From positions 62,001 to 126,000 of the forward strand of contig NZ_CP029427.2 in the NCBI RefSeq assembly GCF_002266465.3: a stretch of 64,000 nucleotides of DNA. Reading direction: 5' to 3'. The notes beneath the pieces were generated by a model. That model was given only the letters and a program-made list of their open reading frames with translations. It made no database searches and had not been told where the DNA came from. This document shows positions 56,539 through 64,000 of this stretch, piece by piece (position 1 is the stretch's first letter; each line of letters begins with the position of its first letter). The stretch is from Bradyrhizobium symbiodeficiens (GTDB taxonomy: Bacteria; Pseudomonadota; Alphaproteobacteria; Rhizobiales; Xanthobacteraceae). The translations under genes and the position numbers were made by a program.

Positions 56539-56722
56539 GGGTTCCGAGCCCCCCAACTAAAAAACGCGAAAACAACCCCATGCACAGTAGAAGGGGCTTT
56601 GTTTTCGCTGAGAGAATTCAGTCTTGAGATCCGTCATGCCGGGACAGTCACGGGCACGACGGACCGGAGCACTTTCGGGCGACGGCGGGCCGTCGCTCAT
56701 CCACAAGCGCTCCCGCTACATC

Positions 56723-56752
56723 CTTGAACCACCACAGGGATATGCCCATATT
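56723..56752 (+). promoter_or_regulatory. Sigma32 (RpoH)-like promoter of hsp20
   Basis: A CTTGAA -35 box (56723-56728) and a CCCATATT -10 box (56745-56752) with a 16-base spacer match the heat shock sigma32 consensus (CTTGAAA...CCCCATNT). Transcription would begin near 56759, which leaves a leader of about 60 bases that consists of the ROSE structure below. Confidence 0.6.
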
Positions 56753-56756
56753 GCTG

Positions 56757-56821
56757 ATCAAGGGGTGCCACTACGGGCCCTGATGCACCAAAGTCGCTTT
56801 GCGAGGACTTTGTAAACTATG
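56757..56821 (+). ncRNA. ROSE-type RNA thermometer in the hsp20 leader
   Basis: The ribosome site AGGA (56804-56807) is locked in a hairpin: AAAG (56790-56793) pairs with CTTT (56808-56811), T56794-A56807 and C56795-G56806 pair, G56796 is bulged, C56797 and T56798 pair with G56805 and A56804, and TTGCG is the loop. This is the TYGCT/AGGA core with bulged G that defines ROSE elements of rhizobia. A second stem (AGGG...CCCT) lies just upstream. Heating would melt the hairpin and allow translation from the ATG at 56819. Confidence 0.85.
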
Positions 56822-57244
56822 TCTCGTGTTCCCACGTTATCCAGTCCGTTCCTTCTGGGCTTCGACGAGATTGAGCGCGTGCTCGATCGCGTCGTCAAAG
56901 GCGCCGACGGCTACCCTCCCTACAATATCGAGAGGTGCGGCGGCGCGGACGGCCAGCCCGAGCGGTTGCGTATCACGCTGGCGGTCGCCGGATTCACGCG
57001 CGACCAACTCGATGTAACCATTGAGGAAAACCAGCTCGTGATCCGCGGGCGTCAGCAGGACGACAAGACCCGGCAATACATCCATCGCGGCATCGCCGCG
57101 CGCCACTTCCAGCGCACTTTCGTGCTGGCGGAGGGGATGCTGGTGCTGGGTGCGGATCTGAAGAACGGGCTGTTGTCGATCGATCTGGCCCGGCCTGAAC
57201 CGGAGAGGATCGTTAAGACAATCGCTATCAATGAGCACGAATAA
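56819..57244 (+). CDS. Small heat shock protein, Hsp20/IbpA type
   Basis: A 141-residue alpha-crystallin-domain chaperone. The N-terminal PFLLGFDEIERVLDR and PPYNIER are typical of the class A IbpA/HspA group; the alpha-crystallin domain covers about residues 40-130 (LRITLAVAGF, QLVIRGRQ, GLLSIDLARPEPE). It binds unfolding proteins in the heat and passes them to DnaK. A C-terminal IxI-type motif is seen in the TIAIN stretch. Expression appears to be controlled by a sigma32-like promoter and a ROSE thermometer. The DUF1150 gene follows 50 bases later. Confidence 0.93.
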   Translation: MSRVPTLSSPFLLGFDEIERVLDRVVKGADGYPPYNIERCGGADGQPERLRITLAVAGFTRDQLDVTIEENQLVIRGRQQDDKTRQYIHRGIAARHFQRTFVLAEGMLVLGADLKNGLLSIDLARPEPERIVKTIAINEHE

Positions 57245-57294
57245 TGGAACGAGTAGCGGACTCGACCGCTTAGTGTTCCAGAGGAGTCGAGACC

Positions 57295-57567
57295 ATGAGT
57301 GAAGGTCACGTTGCGTTCGAATACGAAGCCAAGAATGTCTCGCCGGAGACGCTGGCAACCCTCGGCGAAGGCCATATCGCCTATGTGAAGCAGATCCGCT
57401 CGGAAGACGTGCCGGGCCTGTTTCCCGAAGCGCCGAAGATCGCGCCGGGCCTCAAGCTCTTCGCGCTCCACGCCGCCGACGGCACGCCGATCATGCTGAC
57501 CGACAGCCGCGAAGCGGCGGTTGCGAATGCCTGGAGCAACGAGCTGCAAGCGGTGAGCGTGCACTAA
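57295..57567 (+). CDS. DUF1150 family protein
   Basis: A 90-residue protein with no known function, matching the alphaproteobacterial DUF1150 family (IAYVKQIRSEDV, then LFALHAADGTPI and DSREAAVANAWSNEL). It is found next to small heat shock genes in many rhizobia, which suggests a role in the same response, but no activity is known. A strong terminator follows. Confidence 0.85.
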   Translation: MSEGHVAFEYEAKNVSPETLATLGEGHIAYVKQIRSEDVPGLFPEAPKIAPGLKLFALHAADGTPIMLTDSREAAVANAWSNELQAVSVH

Positions 57568-57599
57568 GCGCACGCGCGTCGCACGATTAGGGTTTCAAG

Positions 57600-57633
57600 C
57601 GGGCATGCCTTCAGGCGAAGGCGTGCCCGTTTT
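57600..57633 (+). terminator. Intrinsic terminator after the hsp20-DUF1150 unit
   Basis: A 13-base stem (57600-57612 with 57617-57629, one T-G wobble) with an AGGC loop is followed by TTTT. It ends the heat shock unit before the converging ptsN. Confidence 0.85.
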
Positions 57634-57693
57634 CATTTTGAGAGATGATGTTCTCGCGCGTCGTTGCGAGCGCTCTCGTAGTCAGTGAAGAAA

Positions 57694-58155
57694 TTACGCC
57701 GCGGTCGCCGGCGGCAGCGCCAGCACCGAATAGATCGCCTGGGCGTCGCGCGAGGCGCGGAGCTTCTTGGCGATGTCCTGGTCGCGCAGGAGGCGGGCGA
57801 TGCGGGCGAGCGCCTTGAGGTGATCGGCGCCGGCGCCTTCGGGCGCGAGCAGCAGGAACACCAGATCGACCGGCTGGCCGTCCATCGCCTCGAAATCGAT
57901 CGGGCGGTCGAGCCGCGCAAACAGGCCGAAGATCTTCTCGAGCTTGGGCAGCTTGCCGTGGGGAATGGCGACGCCATAGCCGACCGCGGTGGTGCCGAGC
58001 TTCTCACGCTGCAGCAGCACCTCGAACACCGAGCGCTCGTTCTGCCCGGTCAGCTCGGCGGCCTTGGCCGCGAGCTCCTGCAGGGCCTGCTTCTTGTTGT
58101 TGACCTTCAATGCCGGGAGAATCGCCTCGGGTGCGACCAGATCGGTAATCGGCAT
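57694..58155 (-). CDS. ptsN: Nitrogen-related phosphotransferase EIIA-Ntr, PtsN
   Basis: A 153-residue PTS EIIA-type protein, the last step of the PTS-Ntr regulatory chain (PtsP-PtsO-PtsN), which links nitrogen and potassium status to cell functions. The phosphorylated His66 is in VAIPHGKLP. It follows hpf and rpoN in the same orientation, the usual rpoN locus order. Confidence 0.95.
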   Translation of the reverse strand: MPITDLVAPEAILPALKVNNKKQALQELAAKAAELTGQNERSVFEVLLQREKLGTTAVGYGVAIPHGKLPKLEKIFGLFARLDRPIDFEAMDGQPVDLVFLLLAPEGAGADHLKALARIARLLRDQDIAKKLRASRDAQAIYSVLALPPATAA

Positions 58156-58375
58156 GGAGGGTTTCCGAGGTGAATTAAACCGTCAGGTTCCGAATTGGCC
58201 GGCTTGGAGAGAAACCACGCCGGGCCGGCGCGAGAAGGTGAAGCAGGTGGGGGACTTAGCCCCGATCCTGATGTGGGGCGCTTCTACTCCAACGCAATCC
58301 CGGTGCCAACTCCCGCGTGCGGCTTTGCCACGGTCATTGTTAAGGCCCGGGGATCATACGGGGTTCCGGTTTCGC

Positions 58376-58987
58376 CTAACCACCCGCCTCGCCGTCCGGT
58401 TTCGCACCAGGCGGGTCGATCCAGCCGACATTGCCGTCAGCCCGGCGGTAAATAATGTTCACCCGGCCGCTGGAGCCATGCTGAAAGACCAGGCAGGGCG
58501 CCCCGCTGAGGTCGAGTTCCATGACGGCTTCGCTGACCGACAGCGGCTTCAGCGCCGTGGTCGCCTCGGCGATGATCACCGGGCTGTAGCCGGTGACTTC
58601 GTCCTCGTCCTCACCCTCTGCCGGGGCCTCCAGCACGTAGCTGGTAGCATCCATCCCGGCGAGCGCTTCCGAAGCAACGTGGTTCTTGCGCGCGGAACGG
58701 TCCTTGAGCCGGCTCTTGTAGCGACGCAGCCGCTTTTCGATCATCAGCAGCGCCTGATCGGCGCTGGCATAGGCGTCCGGCGCGTTTGAATCTGCTTCCA
58801 GCGAAATTCCCGAATCGAGGTGCAGCGCACAGTCGGTGCGGAAGCCGAAGCCGTCCTTGCTCAGCGTGATGTGGCCGGAATAATTGCCGTCGAAATATTT
58901 GCGAAGCACCTCGTCGGTGCGGTCGGCAACGCGGCCGCGCAGGGCTTCGCCGACGCTGATGCTCTTTCCCGAAATTCTCAGAGTCAT
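58376..58987 (-). CDS. hpf: Ribosome hibernation promoting factor, long form (HPF)
   Basis: A 203-residue long-form HPF. Residues 1-100 bind the 30S decoding site (LRISGKSISVGEALRGRVADR), a Glu-rich linker follows, and residues 150-200 form the dimerisation domain (PLSVSEAVMELDLSGAPCLVF) that joins two ribosomes into a silent 100S particle. It lies between rpoN and ptsN. Confidence 0.94.
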   Translation of the reverse strand: MTLRISGKSISVGEALRGRVADRTDEVLRKYFDGNYSGHITLSKDGFGFRTDCALHLDSGISLEADSNAPDAYASADQALLMIEKRLRRYKSRLKDRSARKNHVASEALAGMDATSYVLEAPAEGEDEDEVTGYSPVIIAEATTALKPLSVSEAVMELDLSGAPCLVFQHGSSGRVNIIYRRADGNVGWIDPPGAKPDGEAGG

Positions 58988-59072
58988 GGGATGCCTCGCC
59001 TGGTTTTAAGTGCCCAGCTTGGATCGTTCGCGATGGGGGAGATGAGAGTAGCGCGATTTCGCGCCAGCGCAA

Positions 59073-60695
59073 TCAGGCCGGTTCGGTGTTGCGGGAGCGA
59101 TCGGACAATGCGGTCGAGAGAACGTTACCAAGAGCGCTCTGTTTGTCGCGGCGGCGTTGCACCGAGGAAGGAATGCGCATGGCTTCGCGGTACTTCGCGA
59201 CCGTGCGGCGGGCAATATCAATGCCCGAGGCGCGCAAGCGTTCCACGATGGTGTCGTCCGACAGGATTGCCGCGGGCTCCTCCGAATCGATCAGCTGCTT
59301 GATGTGGTGCCGCACGGCTTCCGCTGAATGCGCCTCGCCGCCATCGGCCGAGGCGATCGACGCCGTGAAGAAATATTTCAGCTCGAAGGTGCCGCGATTC
59401 GTCGCCATGTATTTGTTGGCGGTGACGCGCGACACCGTGGATTCGTGCATCTGGATGGCGTCGGCAACGGCCTTCAGATTGAGCGGTCTCAGATGCGCCA
59501 CGCCGTGGGTGAAGAAGCCGTCCTGCTGGCGCACGATCTCGGTCGCGACTTTCAGGATGGTGCGGGCGCGCTGGTCGAGCGCGCGGACCAGCCAGGTCGC
59601 GTTCTGCAGCGCATCGGTGAAATAGGACTTGTCGCCGTCCTTGCCGATCTTCTTCGACAGCTGGGAATAGTAGGTCTGGTTGACCAGCACGCGCGGCAAG
59701 GTGTCGCTGTTGAGCTCGACGTGCCAGCCGCCGTCGGGACCCGGGCGGACATAGACGTCCGGCACCATGGTCTGCAGACGCGCCGAGCCGAACTTCATGC
59801 CGGGCTTGGGATTGAGGCGGCGGATCTCGCCGATCATGTCGGCGATGTCCTCGTCGTCGACACCGCAGATCTTGCGCAACGCCACGATGTCGCGCTTGGC
59901 CAGGAGATCGAGATGCTCGACCAGGGCCTGCATGGCGGGATCGTAGCGGTCGAGCTCGCGGAGCTGGATCGCCAGGCATTCGCTCAAATTGCGCGCGCAG
60001 ACGCCGGGCGGGTCGAATTTTTGCAGCACGGCAAGGACGCCCTCGACGTCGGCTTGCGTCGCGCCGAGACGCTCGGCAGCCTGGCCGAGATCGCCCGGCA
60101 GATAGCCGGCCTCATCGACGAGGTCGATCAGGTACTGGCCGATCATGCGCTGGGCGGGGCCGGTGAAGGCCACCGAGAGTTGCTCGGCGAGATGGTCGCC
60201 GAGCGTTGTCTCGGCTGCGACAAAGGCTTCGAGATTGTAGTCTTCGTCACCCGAGGCGCCGCCGCCCCATTCCGTATAGGTGGTCGGCGCGGCGTCCTGG
60301 GCGTTCCGTGCCGCGGCCTCGGCCGGCTCCTCGGAGAAGACGTTGTCCAGGCCCGTGTCCAGGGTCTGCTCCATCTCGGCGCGGGTGCCGAGATCCTTGC
60401 TCATCCATTCTTCCTGGCCGGGCTCGAACGCCTCGCCCGGACCGCCGCCCGGCTCGTCGCTGTGGCTGCCACCGAAATCGTCGTTATCGCCGTACTGGCC
60501 GGACTCGGCCGGGGCCTCGCCCGCAGGGGCCTCGTCATTGGCCCGCTCCAGCAGCGGATTCCGCTCGAGTTCCTCTTCCACGAAGGTCGTGAGATCGAGA
60601 TTGGACAATTGCAGCAGCTTGATCGCCTGCATCAGCTGCGGCGTCATGACCAGCGACTGCGATTGACGGAACTCTAATCTCTGCGTGAGCGCCAT
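59073..60695 (-). CDS. rpoN: RNA polymerase sigma-54 factor, RpoN
   Basis: A 540-residue sigma-54. The N-terminal activator-contacting region is QSLVMTPQLMQAIKLLQLSN, region II is acidic, the core-binding domain spans about residues 130-330, and the RpoN box ARRTVAKYRE is near the C-terminus. It directs transcription at -24/-12 promoters for nitrogen assimilation, fixation and transport. B. japonicum has two rpoN genes; this chromosomal copy with lptB and ptsN neighbours is the housekeeping-locus type. Confidence 0.96.
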   Translation of the reverse strand: MALTQRLEFRQSQSLVMTPQLMQAIKLLQLSNLDLTTFVEEELERNPLLERANDEAPAGEAPAESGQYGDNDDFGGSHSDEPGGGPGEAFEPGQEEWMSKDLGTRAEMEQTLDTGLDNVFSEEPAEAAARNAQDAAPTTYTEWGGGASGDEDYNLEAFVAAETTLGDHLAEQLSVAFTGPAQRMIGQYLIDLVDEAGYLPGDLGQAAERLGATQADVEGVLAVLQKFDPPGVCARNLSECLAIQLRELDRYDPAMQALVEHLDLLAKRDIVALRKICGVDDEDIADMIGEIRRLNPKPGMKFGSARLQTMVPDVYVRPGPDGGWHVELNSDTLPRVLVNQTYYSQLSKKIGKDGDKSYFTDALQNATWLVRALDQRARTILKVATEIVRQQDGFFTHGVAHLRPLNLKAVADAIQMHESTVSRVTANKYMATNRGTFELKYFFTASIASADGGEAHSAEAVRHHIKQLIDSEEPAAILSDDTIVERLRASGIDIARRTVAKYREAMRIPSSVQRRRDKQSALGNVLSTALSDRSRNTEPA

Positions 60696-60786
60696 GAAGC
60701 AAGAACCGTTCCCAAAAAATTGGTCCGATTTTTGCTTATCCTAGTCCGAGACCGATGTACACGCCTTGACGAAACGCAAAAACGGG

Positions 60787-61797
60787 CTAGAGGCGGAATT
60801 CCTCGCCAAGGTAAAGGCGGCGCACATCCGGATCGGCGACGATCTCATCCGGGCTCCCCTCGGTCAAGATTTCACCGGCATAGACGATGTAGGCGCGATC
60901 GGTGAGGCCGAGCGTCTCGCGGACATTGTGGTCGGTGATGAGGACGCCGATGCCGCGATTGGTGAGATGGCGGACCAGATACTGGATGTCGCCGACCGCG
61001 ATCGGATCGATGCCCGCGAAGGGCTCGTCGAGCAGCATGTAGTTCGGACGCGTCGCCAGCGCGCGCGCAATCTCGACACGGCGCCGCTCGCCGCCTGACA
61101 GCGCGATCGACGGCGATTTGCGCAGCCGCGTGATGTTGAATTCGTCGAGCAGCGAGTCGAGCTGCTGTTCGCGCTTCTTGCGCGAGGGTTCCACCACTTC
61201 GAGCACGGCGCGGATGTTCTGCTCGACGGTGAGGCCGCGGAAGATCGAGGCCTCCTGCGGCAGATAGCCGATGCCGAGCCGCGCGCGCTGATACATCGGC
61301 AGCTTGGTGACGTCGTGGCCGTCGAGCTCGATGGCGCCGCGATCGGCCTTGATCAGGCCGGTGATCATGTAGAACACGGTGGTCTTGCCGGCGCCGTTCG
61401 GACCGAGCAGGCCAACGGCTTCGCCGCGGCGCACATAGATGCTGACGCCGCGCACCACCTGGCGGCTGCCGAAGGACTTTTCCACGCTATGCACAGCCAG
61501 GAAACCCGGCCGCTTCAGGAGCTGCGGCCCGCCGGCGCCATTCGATTTGGCGGAGCCCCTCAGCGGGTGGACGGCCTGCGGACGCGGTGCCTCGGCTTGA
61601 TAATCGCCTTGATAGTCACCCTGGAACTGATCGGGCGCATGGATCGCCTGGTCCCGGGCCATCGGCGGCTTATCCCTGACAGGGCTGGGCACGAGCCCGC
61701 CGACGCCGTCACCGAGCGCGGTGATGTCCTGGCGCGCAAATCCTGGCCGGCCGCGCTTGGCGGGGCGCCGACGGAACATGCTGAAGAGATCGACCAT
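60787..61797 (-). CDS. lptB: Lipopolysaccharide export ABC ATPase LptB with long N-terminal extension
   Basis: A 336-residue ABC ATPase that powers LPS extraction by LptFG. Walker A is GPNGAGKTT, the signature [15 protein letters not shown] and Walker [14 protein letters not shown] are all intact. LptB is usually about 240 residues; here the first 95 or so residues are an extra Pro/Gln/Gly/Asp-rich, probably disordered extension ([10 protein letters not shown] repeats). No internal start with a good ribosome site was seen to explain it away, though a start near residue 95 cannot be excluded. It lies between rpoN and lptA. Confidence 0.9.
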   Translation of the reverse strand: MVDLFSMFRRRPAKRGRPGFARQDITALGDGVGGLVPSPVRDKPPMARDQAIHAPDQFQGDYQGDYQAEAPRPQAVHPLRGSAKSNGAGGPQLLKRPGFLAVHSVEKSFGSRQVVRGVSIYVRRGEAVGLLGPNGAGKTTVFYMITGLIKADRGAIELDGHDVTKLPMYQRARLGIGYLPQEASIFRGLTVEQNIRAVLEVVEPSRKKREQQLDSLLDEFNITRLRKSPSIALSGGERRRVEIARALATRPNYMLLDEPFAGIDPIAVGDIQYLVRHLTNRGIGVLITDHNVRETLGLTDRAYIVYAGEILTEGSPDEIVADPDVRRLYLGEEFRL

Positions 61798-62020
61798 CCC
61801 CGCCTTCTAAGCCTTTCGCGACGATCCCGCGCGAATTCGCGCGATCTGCCACACCGGCCATTCGATTCGCCGATGCAGCTTGAGTGAAGGGATGTCTCAT
61901 GCCCAGTGAAACACGCCCGAAAAGCGGCGGACCCCGCTTCGAAAGCCCTGCGCGCTAGATACAGTCTCACCGGCCAAGCTTCAACCTCGGTTCGGGAGCA
62001 TTCGAACCAAGCCGTTGAAT

Positions 62021-62728
62021 TCATTTCGGTTTAGTTGCGCCAGGCAATTGCAGGGGTGGACCTGCGCCGGCGCCGCCCTGCGTTCCGCATTTGCTGTTCT
62101 GGTCGAACAGGCCGCGTACCTTGCCGCTGTCCGATTCCACTCGTGAGACGCCTGTGGTCATGTCGACCACCAATCGGTCTCCTTGCAGCACGTTCTTGCA
62201 CTGGGTCAGGACGACCTGGCCGGAACCGCCGAGCATGGTGATGAGATTGGTCCTGGTGTCGAACACGGCGGTGTCGCCGGTCACCACCTGGTCCTTTTGC
62301 GTGACCACGACATTGCCGCGCGCCTCCAGACGCTTGATCGAGGAGCTGCCGCCGGGACCCGGCTGCGCCGACTGTATCGGCGCGCCCTTGGTCGCCTTGG
62401 CTGCAGGCTGGGGCGTGGCGGGCTTGTCGCCGCCCGACTCGTAGAACACCACCAGCGTCTTCGAGGTCATGGTGGTGTCGCCCTGGATGACCTTCACATT
62501 GCCGGCGAAGGTCGCCTCCTTCTTCTTGTCGCGCATCTCGAGCGAGGCGGCTTCGATCTGGATCGGCTGATCGCGGTTCTGCGAGAAGCCCTGCATCGCG
62601 TTGGGGACGCCTTGCATCGTGCTCTGCGCAAATGCGGCGCCGGCTGCAGCAAGCGCGACAGTGGCGGCGAGTGCCGCCGCACCGACGATGACATTGCGCG
62701 TGTGGTTGCGCGGAAAAGACCTGATCAT
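62021..62728 (-). CDS. lptA: Lipopolysaccharide transport protein LptA
   Basis: A 235-residue periplasmic bridge protein with a signal peptide (IVGAAALAATVALAAAGAAFA) and one OstA/LptA jellyroll domain (IQIEAASLEMRD, FAGNVKVIQGD, ARGNVVVTQKDQ). Filaments of LptA carry LPS from LptC to the outer membrane. The ATG at 62728 is chosen; a GTG at 62737 would overlap the lptC stop (GTGA) and is also possible. A Pro/Ala/Gly-rich insert (KPATPQPAAKATKG) sits in the middle of the domain. Confidence 0.9.
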   Translation of the reverse strand: MIRSFPRNHTRNVIVGAAALAATVALAAAGAAFAQSTMQGVPNAMQGFSQNRDQPIQIEAASLEMRDKKKEATFAGNVKVIQGDTTMTSKTLVVFYESGGDKPATPQPAAKATKGAPIQSAQPGPGGSSSIKRLEARGNVVVTQKDQVVTGDTAVFDTRTNLITMLGGSGQVVLTQCKNVLQGDRLVVDMTTGVSRVESDSGKVRGLFDQNSKCGTQGGAGAGPPLQLPGATKPK

Positions 62729-62733
62729 GAAAA

Positions 62734-63453
62734 TCACTTTGAATTGGCAGATTTGTTCTTAGACTTGGCCGACGGCGCAGGCTCGACCGGCGCAGGCTGC
62801 GCGGCGGCGGGGTCATCCAGCTTGTCCAGATGCATCACCACATTGCCCTCGAAACGGATGACGTCGCCGCCTTCCGTAATGCGCAGCTTGTCCGCGGTCA
62901 GCGTGCCGTTGGTCAGCTTGACGTCGACGCGCTCGTCCGAGGAGACCGTGCCCTTGCCCATGTCCACGAAGGCCGAGTTCAGCCGCGCCTCATAGCCACT
63001 GGAGGTGCGCAGAAAGATATCCTTGTGCAAATCGAGCTGCTGCTGCTTGTTGTCGAAGCGGCCGGTGCGGGCATCGAGGAACAGGGTCGATTGGTCCTCC
63101 ATCAGCACTTTGGCGCGCAGGTCCTTGAGATCGACATGATCGGGATCGGTGACGTCCTGCGTCGCGGTCTTGGCCCAGAGCTCGTAGGGCCGCTGGTCCG
63201 GGGTGAAGCCGGAAAGATGCGGCGATTCCATCGTGATCTTGGTGCCCGACACCACCATGTTCTCGACGGTGAGCGGCAGCTCCGGAATCCTGAACTTGTT
63301 GAAGAACGCGATGTAGATGATCACGGCCATGGCGACGATCACCGTCGCCGGGACCGAGACCCGCAGAATCCGCACCAGGCGGCTGTGGCGCGCCGCGCTG
63401 GCAAACTTCGCCGCAAGCGCGGCGTCGTAGGTGGGATTGTGGGCCGAATTCAC
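62734..63453 (-). CDS. lptC: LPS export protein LptC
   Basis: A 239-residue bitopic inner membrane protein. One transmembrane helix (about residues 28-52, TVIVAMAVIIYIAFF) is followed by a periplasmic LptC/OstA-like domain (MESPHLSGFTPDQRPYELWA, given in part, and FEGNVVMHLD) and a Pro/Ala-rich tail. It receives LPS from LptBFG and passes it to LptA. It precedes lptA and follows rnd. Confidence 0.88.
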   Translation of the reverse strand: MNSAHNPTYDAALAAKFASAARHSRLVRILRVSVPATVIVAMAVIIYIAFFNKFRIPELPLTVENMVVSGTKITMESPHLSGFTPDQRPYELWAKTATQDVTDPDHVDLKDLRAKVLMEDQSTLFLDARTGRFDNKQQQLDLHKDIFLRTSSGYEARLNSAFVDMGKGTVSSDERVDVKLTNGTLTADKLRITEGGDVIRFEGNVVMHLDKLDDPAAAQPAPVEPAPSAKSKNKSANSK

Positions 63454-63462
63454 CTGATCTCC

Positions 63463-63492
63463 AGGGTGCCTGCTAAGAGGGTGCCTGCTAAG
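63463..63492. repeat. 15-base tandem duplication upstream of lptC
   Basis: AGGGTGCCTGCTAAG occurs twice back to back (63463-63477 and 63478-63492), just before the lptC start at 63453. It looks like a recent slippage or tandem duplication in the leader. Confidence 0.85.
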
Positions 63493-63600
63493 CCTGTTCG
63501 GGTCGACGGTGCATTGTACCCGGCGCCGGCAAGATATGCAGCTGGCGACAGGCCGTTACGAAAGTGTCCGAAACGGGGCGGCAACTCCCTCCAGATCGGC

Positions 63601-64000
63601 TCAGGAGTGCGCGAAAATGTCCTCCTCCTCCCAGCCCTGGAGGTCGAGCAGGGCGCGGGTGGGCAGGAAGTCGAAACAGGCTTTGGCCAGCGCGGTGCGG
63701 CCCTCACGCACCAGCATGGCGTCGAGCCGCTCGCGCAGGGCATGCAGGTGCAGCACGTCGGAAGCGGCATAAGCGAGCTGCGGCTCGGTCAGGCTGTCGG
63801 AACCCCAATCGCTGGACTGCTGCTGCTTGGAGAGATCGACATTGAGCACCTCGCGCACCAGGTCTTTCAGGCCGTGGCGGTCGGTGTAGGTGCGGATCAG
63901 GCGGGAGGCAATCTTGGTGCAATAAATCGGGCCGGTCATGACGCCGAAGGTCTGGTACAGCACCGCGACGTCGAACCGCGCGAAGTGGAAGATTTTTGTG
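63601..64000 (-). CDS. rnd: Ribonuclease D, C-terminal part (cut by the window edge)
   Basis: The frame is open to the right edge, so the N-terminus is missing. What is seen is about 132 residues: KIFHFARFDVAVL, the exonuclease strand with catalytic Asp, then PIYCTKIASRL, HGLKDLVREVL, SDWGSDSL and the last DEDDy motif AYAASDVLHLHALRE. It is a 3'-5' exoribonuclease of tRNA and small RNA maturation. The HRDC domains of E. coli RNase D are absent, so this is the short alphaproteobacterial form of about 200 residues. It lies upstream of lptC, as is usual in rhizobia. Confidence 0.9.
   Translation of the reverse strand, partial: TKIFHFARFDVAVLYQTFGVMTGPIYCTKIASRLIRTYTDRHGLKDLVREVLNVDLSKQQQSSDWGSDSLTEPQLAYAASDVLHLHALRERLDAMLVREGRTALAKACFDFLPTRALLDLQGWEEEDIFAHS

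Overview
The window is ordinary chromosomal DNA from a high-GC alphaproteobacterium, most likely a Bradyrhizobium (japonicum/diazoefficiens group) or a very close relative. The reasons are an Irr regulator with its N-terminal Cys-Pro heme motif next to fabA-fabB-fabI, a ROSE-type RNA thermometer before a small heat shock gene, the alphaproteobacterial cluster orders aroA-cmk-rpsA...trpFBA-accD-folC and lptC-lptA-lptB-rpoN-hpf-ptsN, and several families of intergenic palindromes typical of this group. I see no insertion sequence, prophage or CRISPR array. Nearly all the DNA is coding, and most long reading frames on the opposite strands are shadows caused by high GC.

Layout. 1-8.4 kb: the C-terminal half of OxyR, an acetyltransferase, a secreted protein of unknown function, a glutathione S-transferase, the unsaturated fatty acid operon fabA-fabB-fabI (minus strand) divergent from irr, an exported SH3 protein and a hydroxyacid dehydrogenase. 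8.4-17 kb: accessory genes, namely a LysR regulator divergent from an aldo/keto reductase without the catalytic His, a MoeB/HesA-like adenylyltransferase, an exported protease-like protein without the catalytic His and Asp, an HWE histidine kinase, a gamma-glutamyltransferase and an orphan ParA ATPase. 17-35.1 kb: mutM, then a long plus-strand run ubiE-ubiB-coaBC-dut-divL-tsaE/amgK-pilZ-murU-addB-addA-trxA, covering ubiquinone and CoA synthesis, dUTP removal, cell-cycle control, peptidoglycan recycling and recombination repair. 35.1-36.3 kb: an ATP-dependent DNA ligase. 36.3-48.4 kb (all minus): aroA-cmk-rpsA, sppA, ihfB, lapA, trpF-trpB-trpA, accD-folC and a metallophosphatase.

48.5-50.6 kb: a FYDLN-acid protein, tRNA-Ala(GGC), a small GIY-YIG nuclease and the divergent ohrR/ohr peroxide-resistance pair with its operators. 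50.7-56.5 kb: a class III CoA-transferase and the glycerol-3-phosphate ABC importer ugpBAEC, with a Pho-box-like site before ugpB and a palindromic element between ugpE and ugpC. 56.5-57.6 kb: an Hsp20 gene behind a sigma32-like promoter and a ROSE hairpin, then a DUF1150 gene. 57.7-64 kb (minus): ptsN, hpf, rpoN, lptB, lptA, lptC and the C-terminal part of RNase D, cut by the window edge.

The most unusual features are: (1) coaBC carries an in-frame N-terminal ribbon-helix-helix (FitA/Arc-type) domain and has palindromic candidate operators just upstream, which suggests a CoA enzyme that may bind its own promoter; (2) hsp20 is preceded by a sigma32-like promoter placed so that the predicted leader is essentially just the ROSE thermometer; (3) a TsaE-AmgK fusion is followed by PilZ and MurU, placing a c-di-GMP-type protein inside a cell wall recycling cluster; and (4) a set of enzymes or enzyme-like proteins have altered hallmark residues (DivL Tyr, aldo/keto reductase, protease-like protein, class II EPSP synthase, AccD zinc ribbon).
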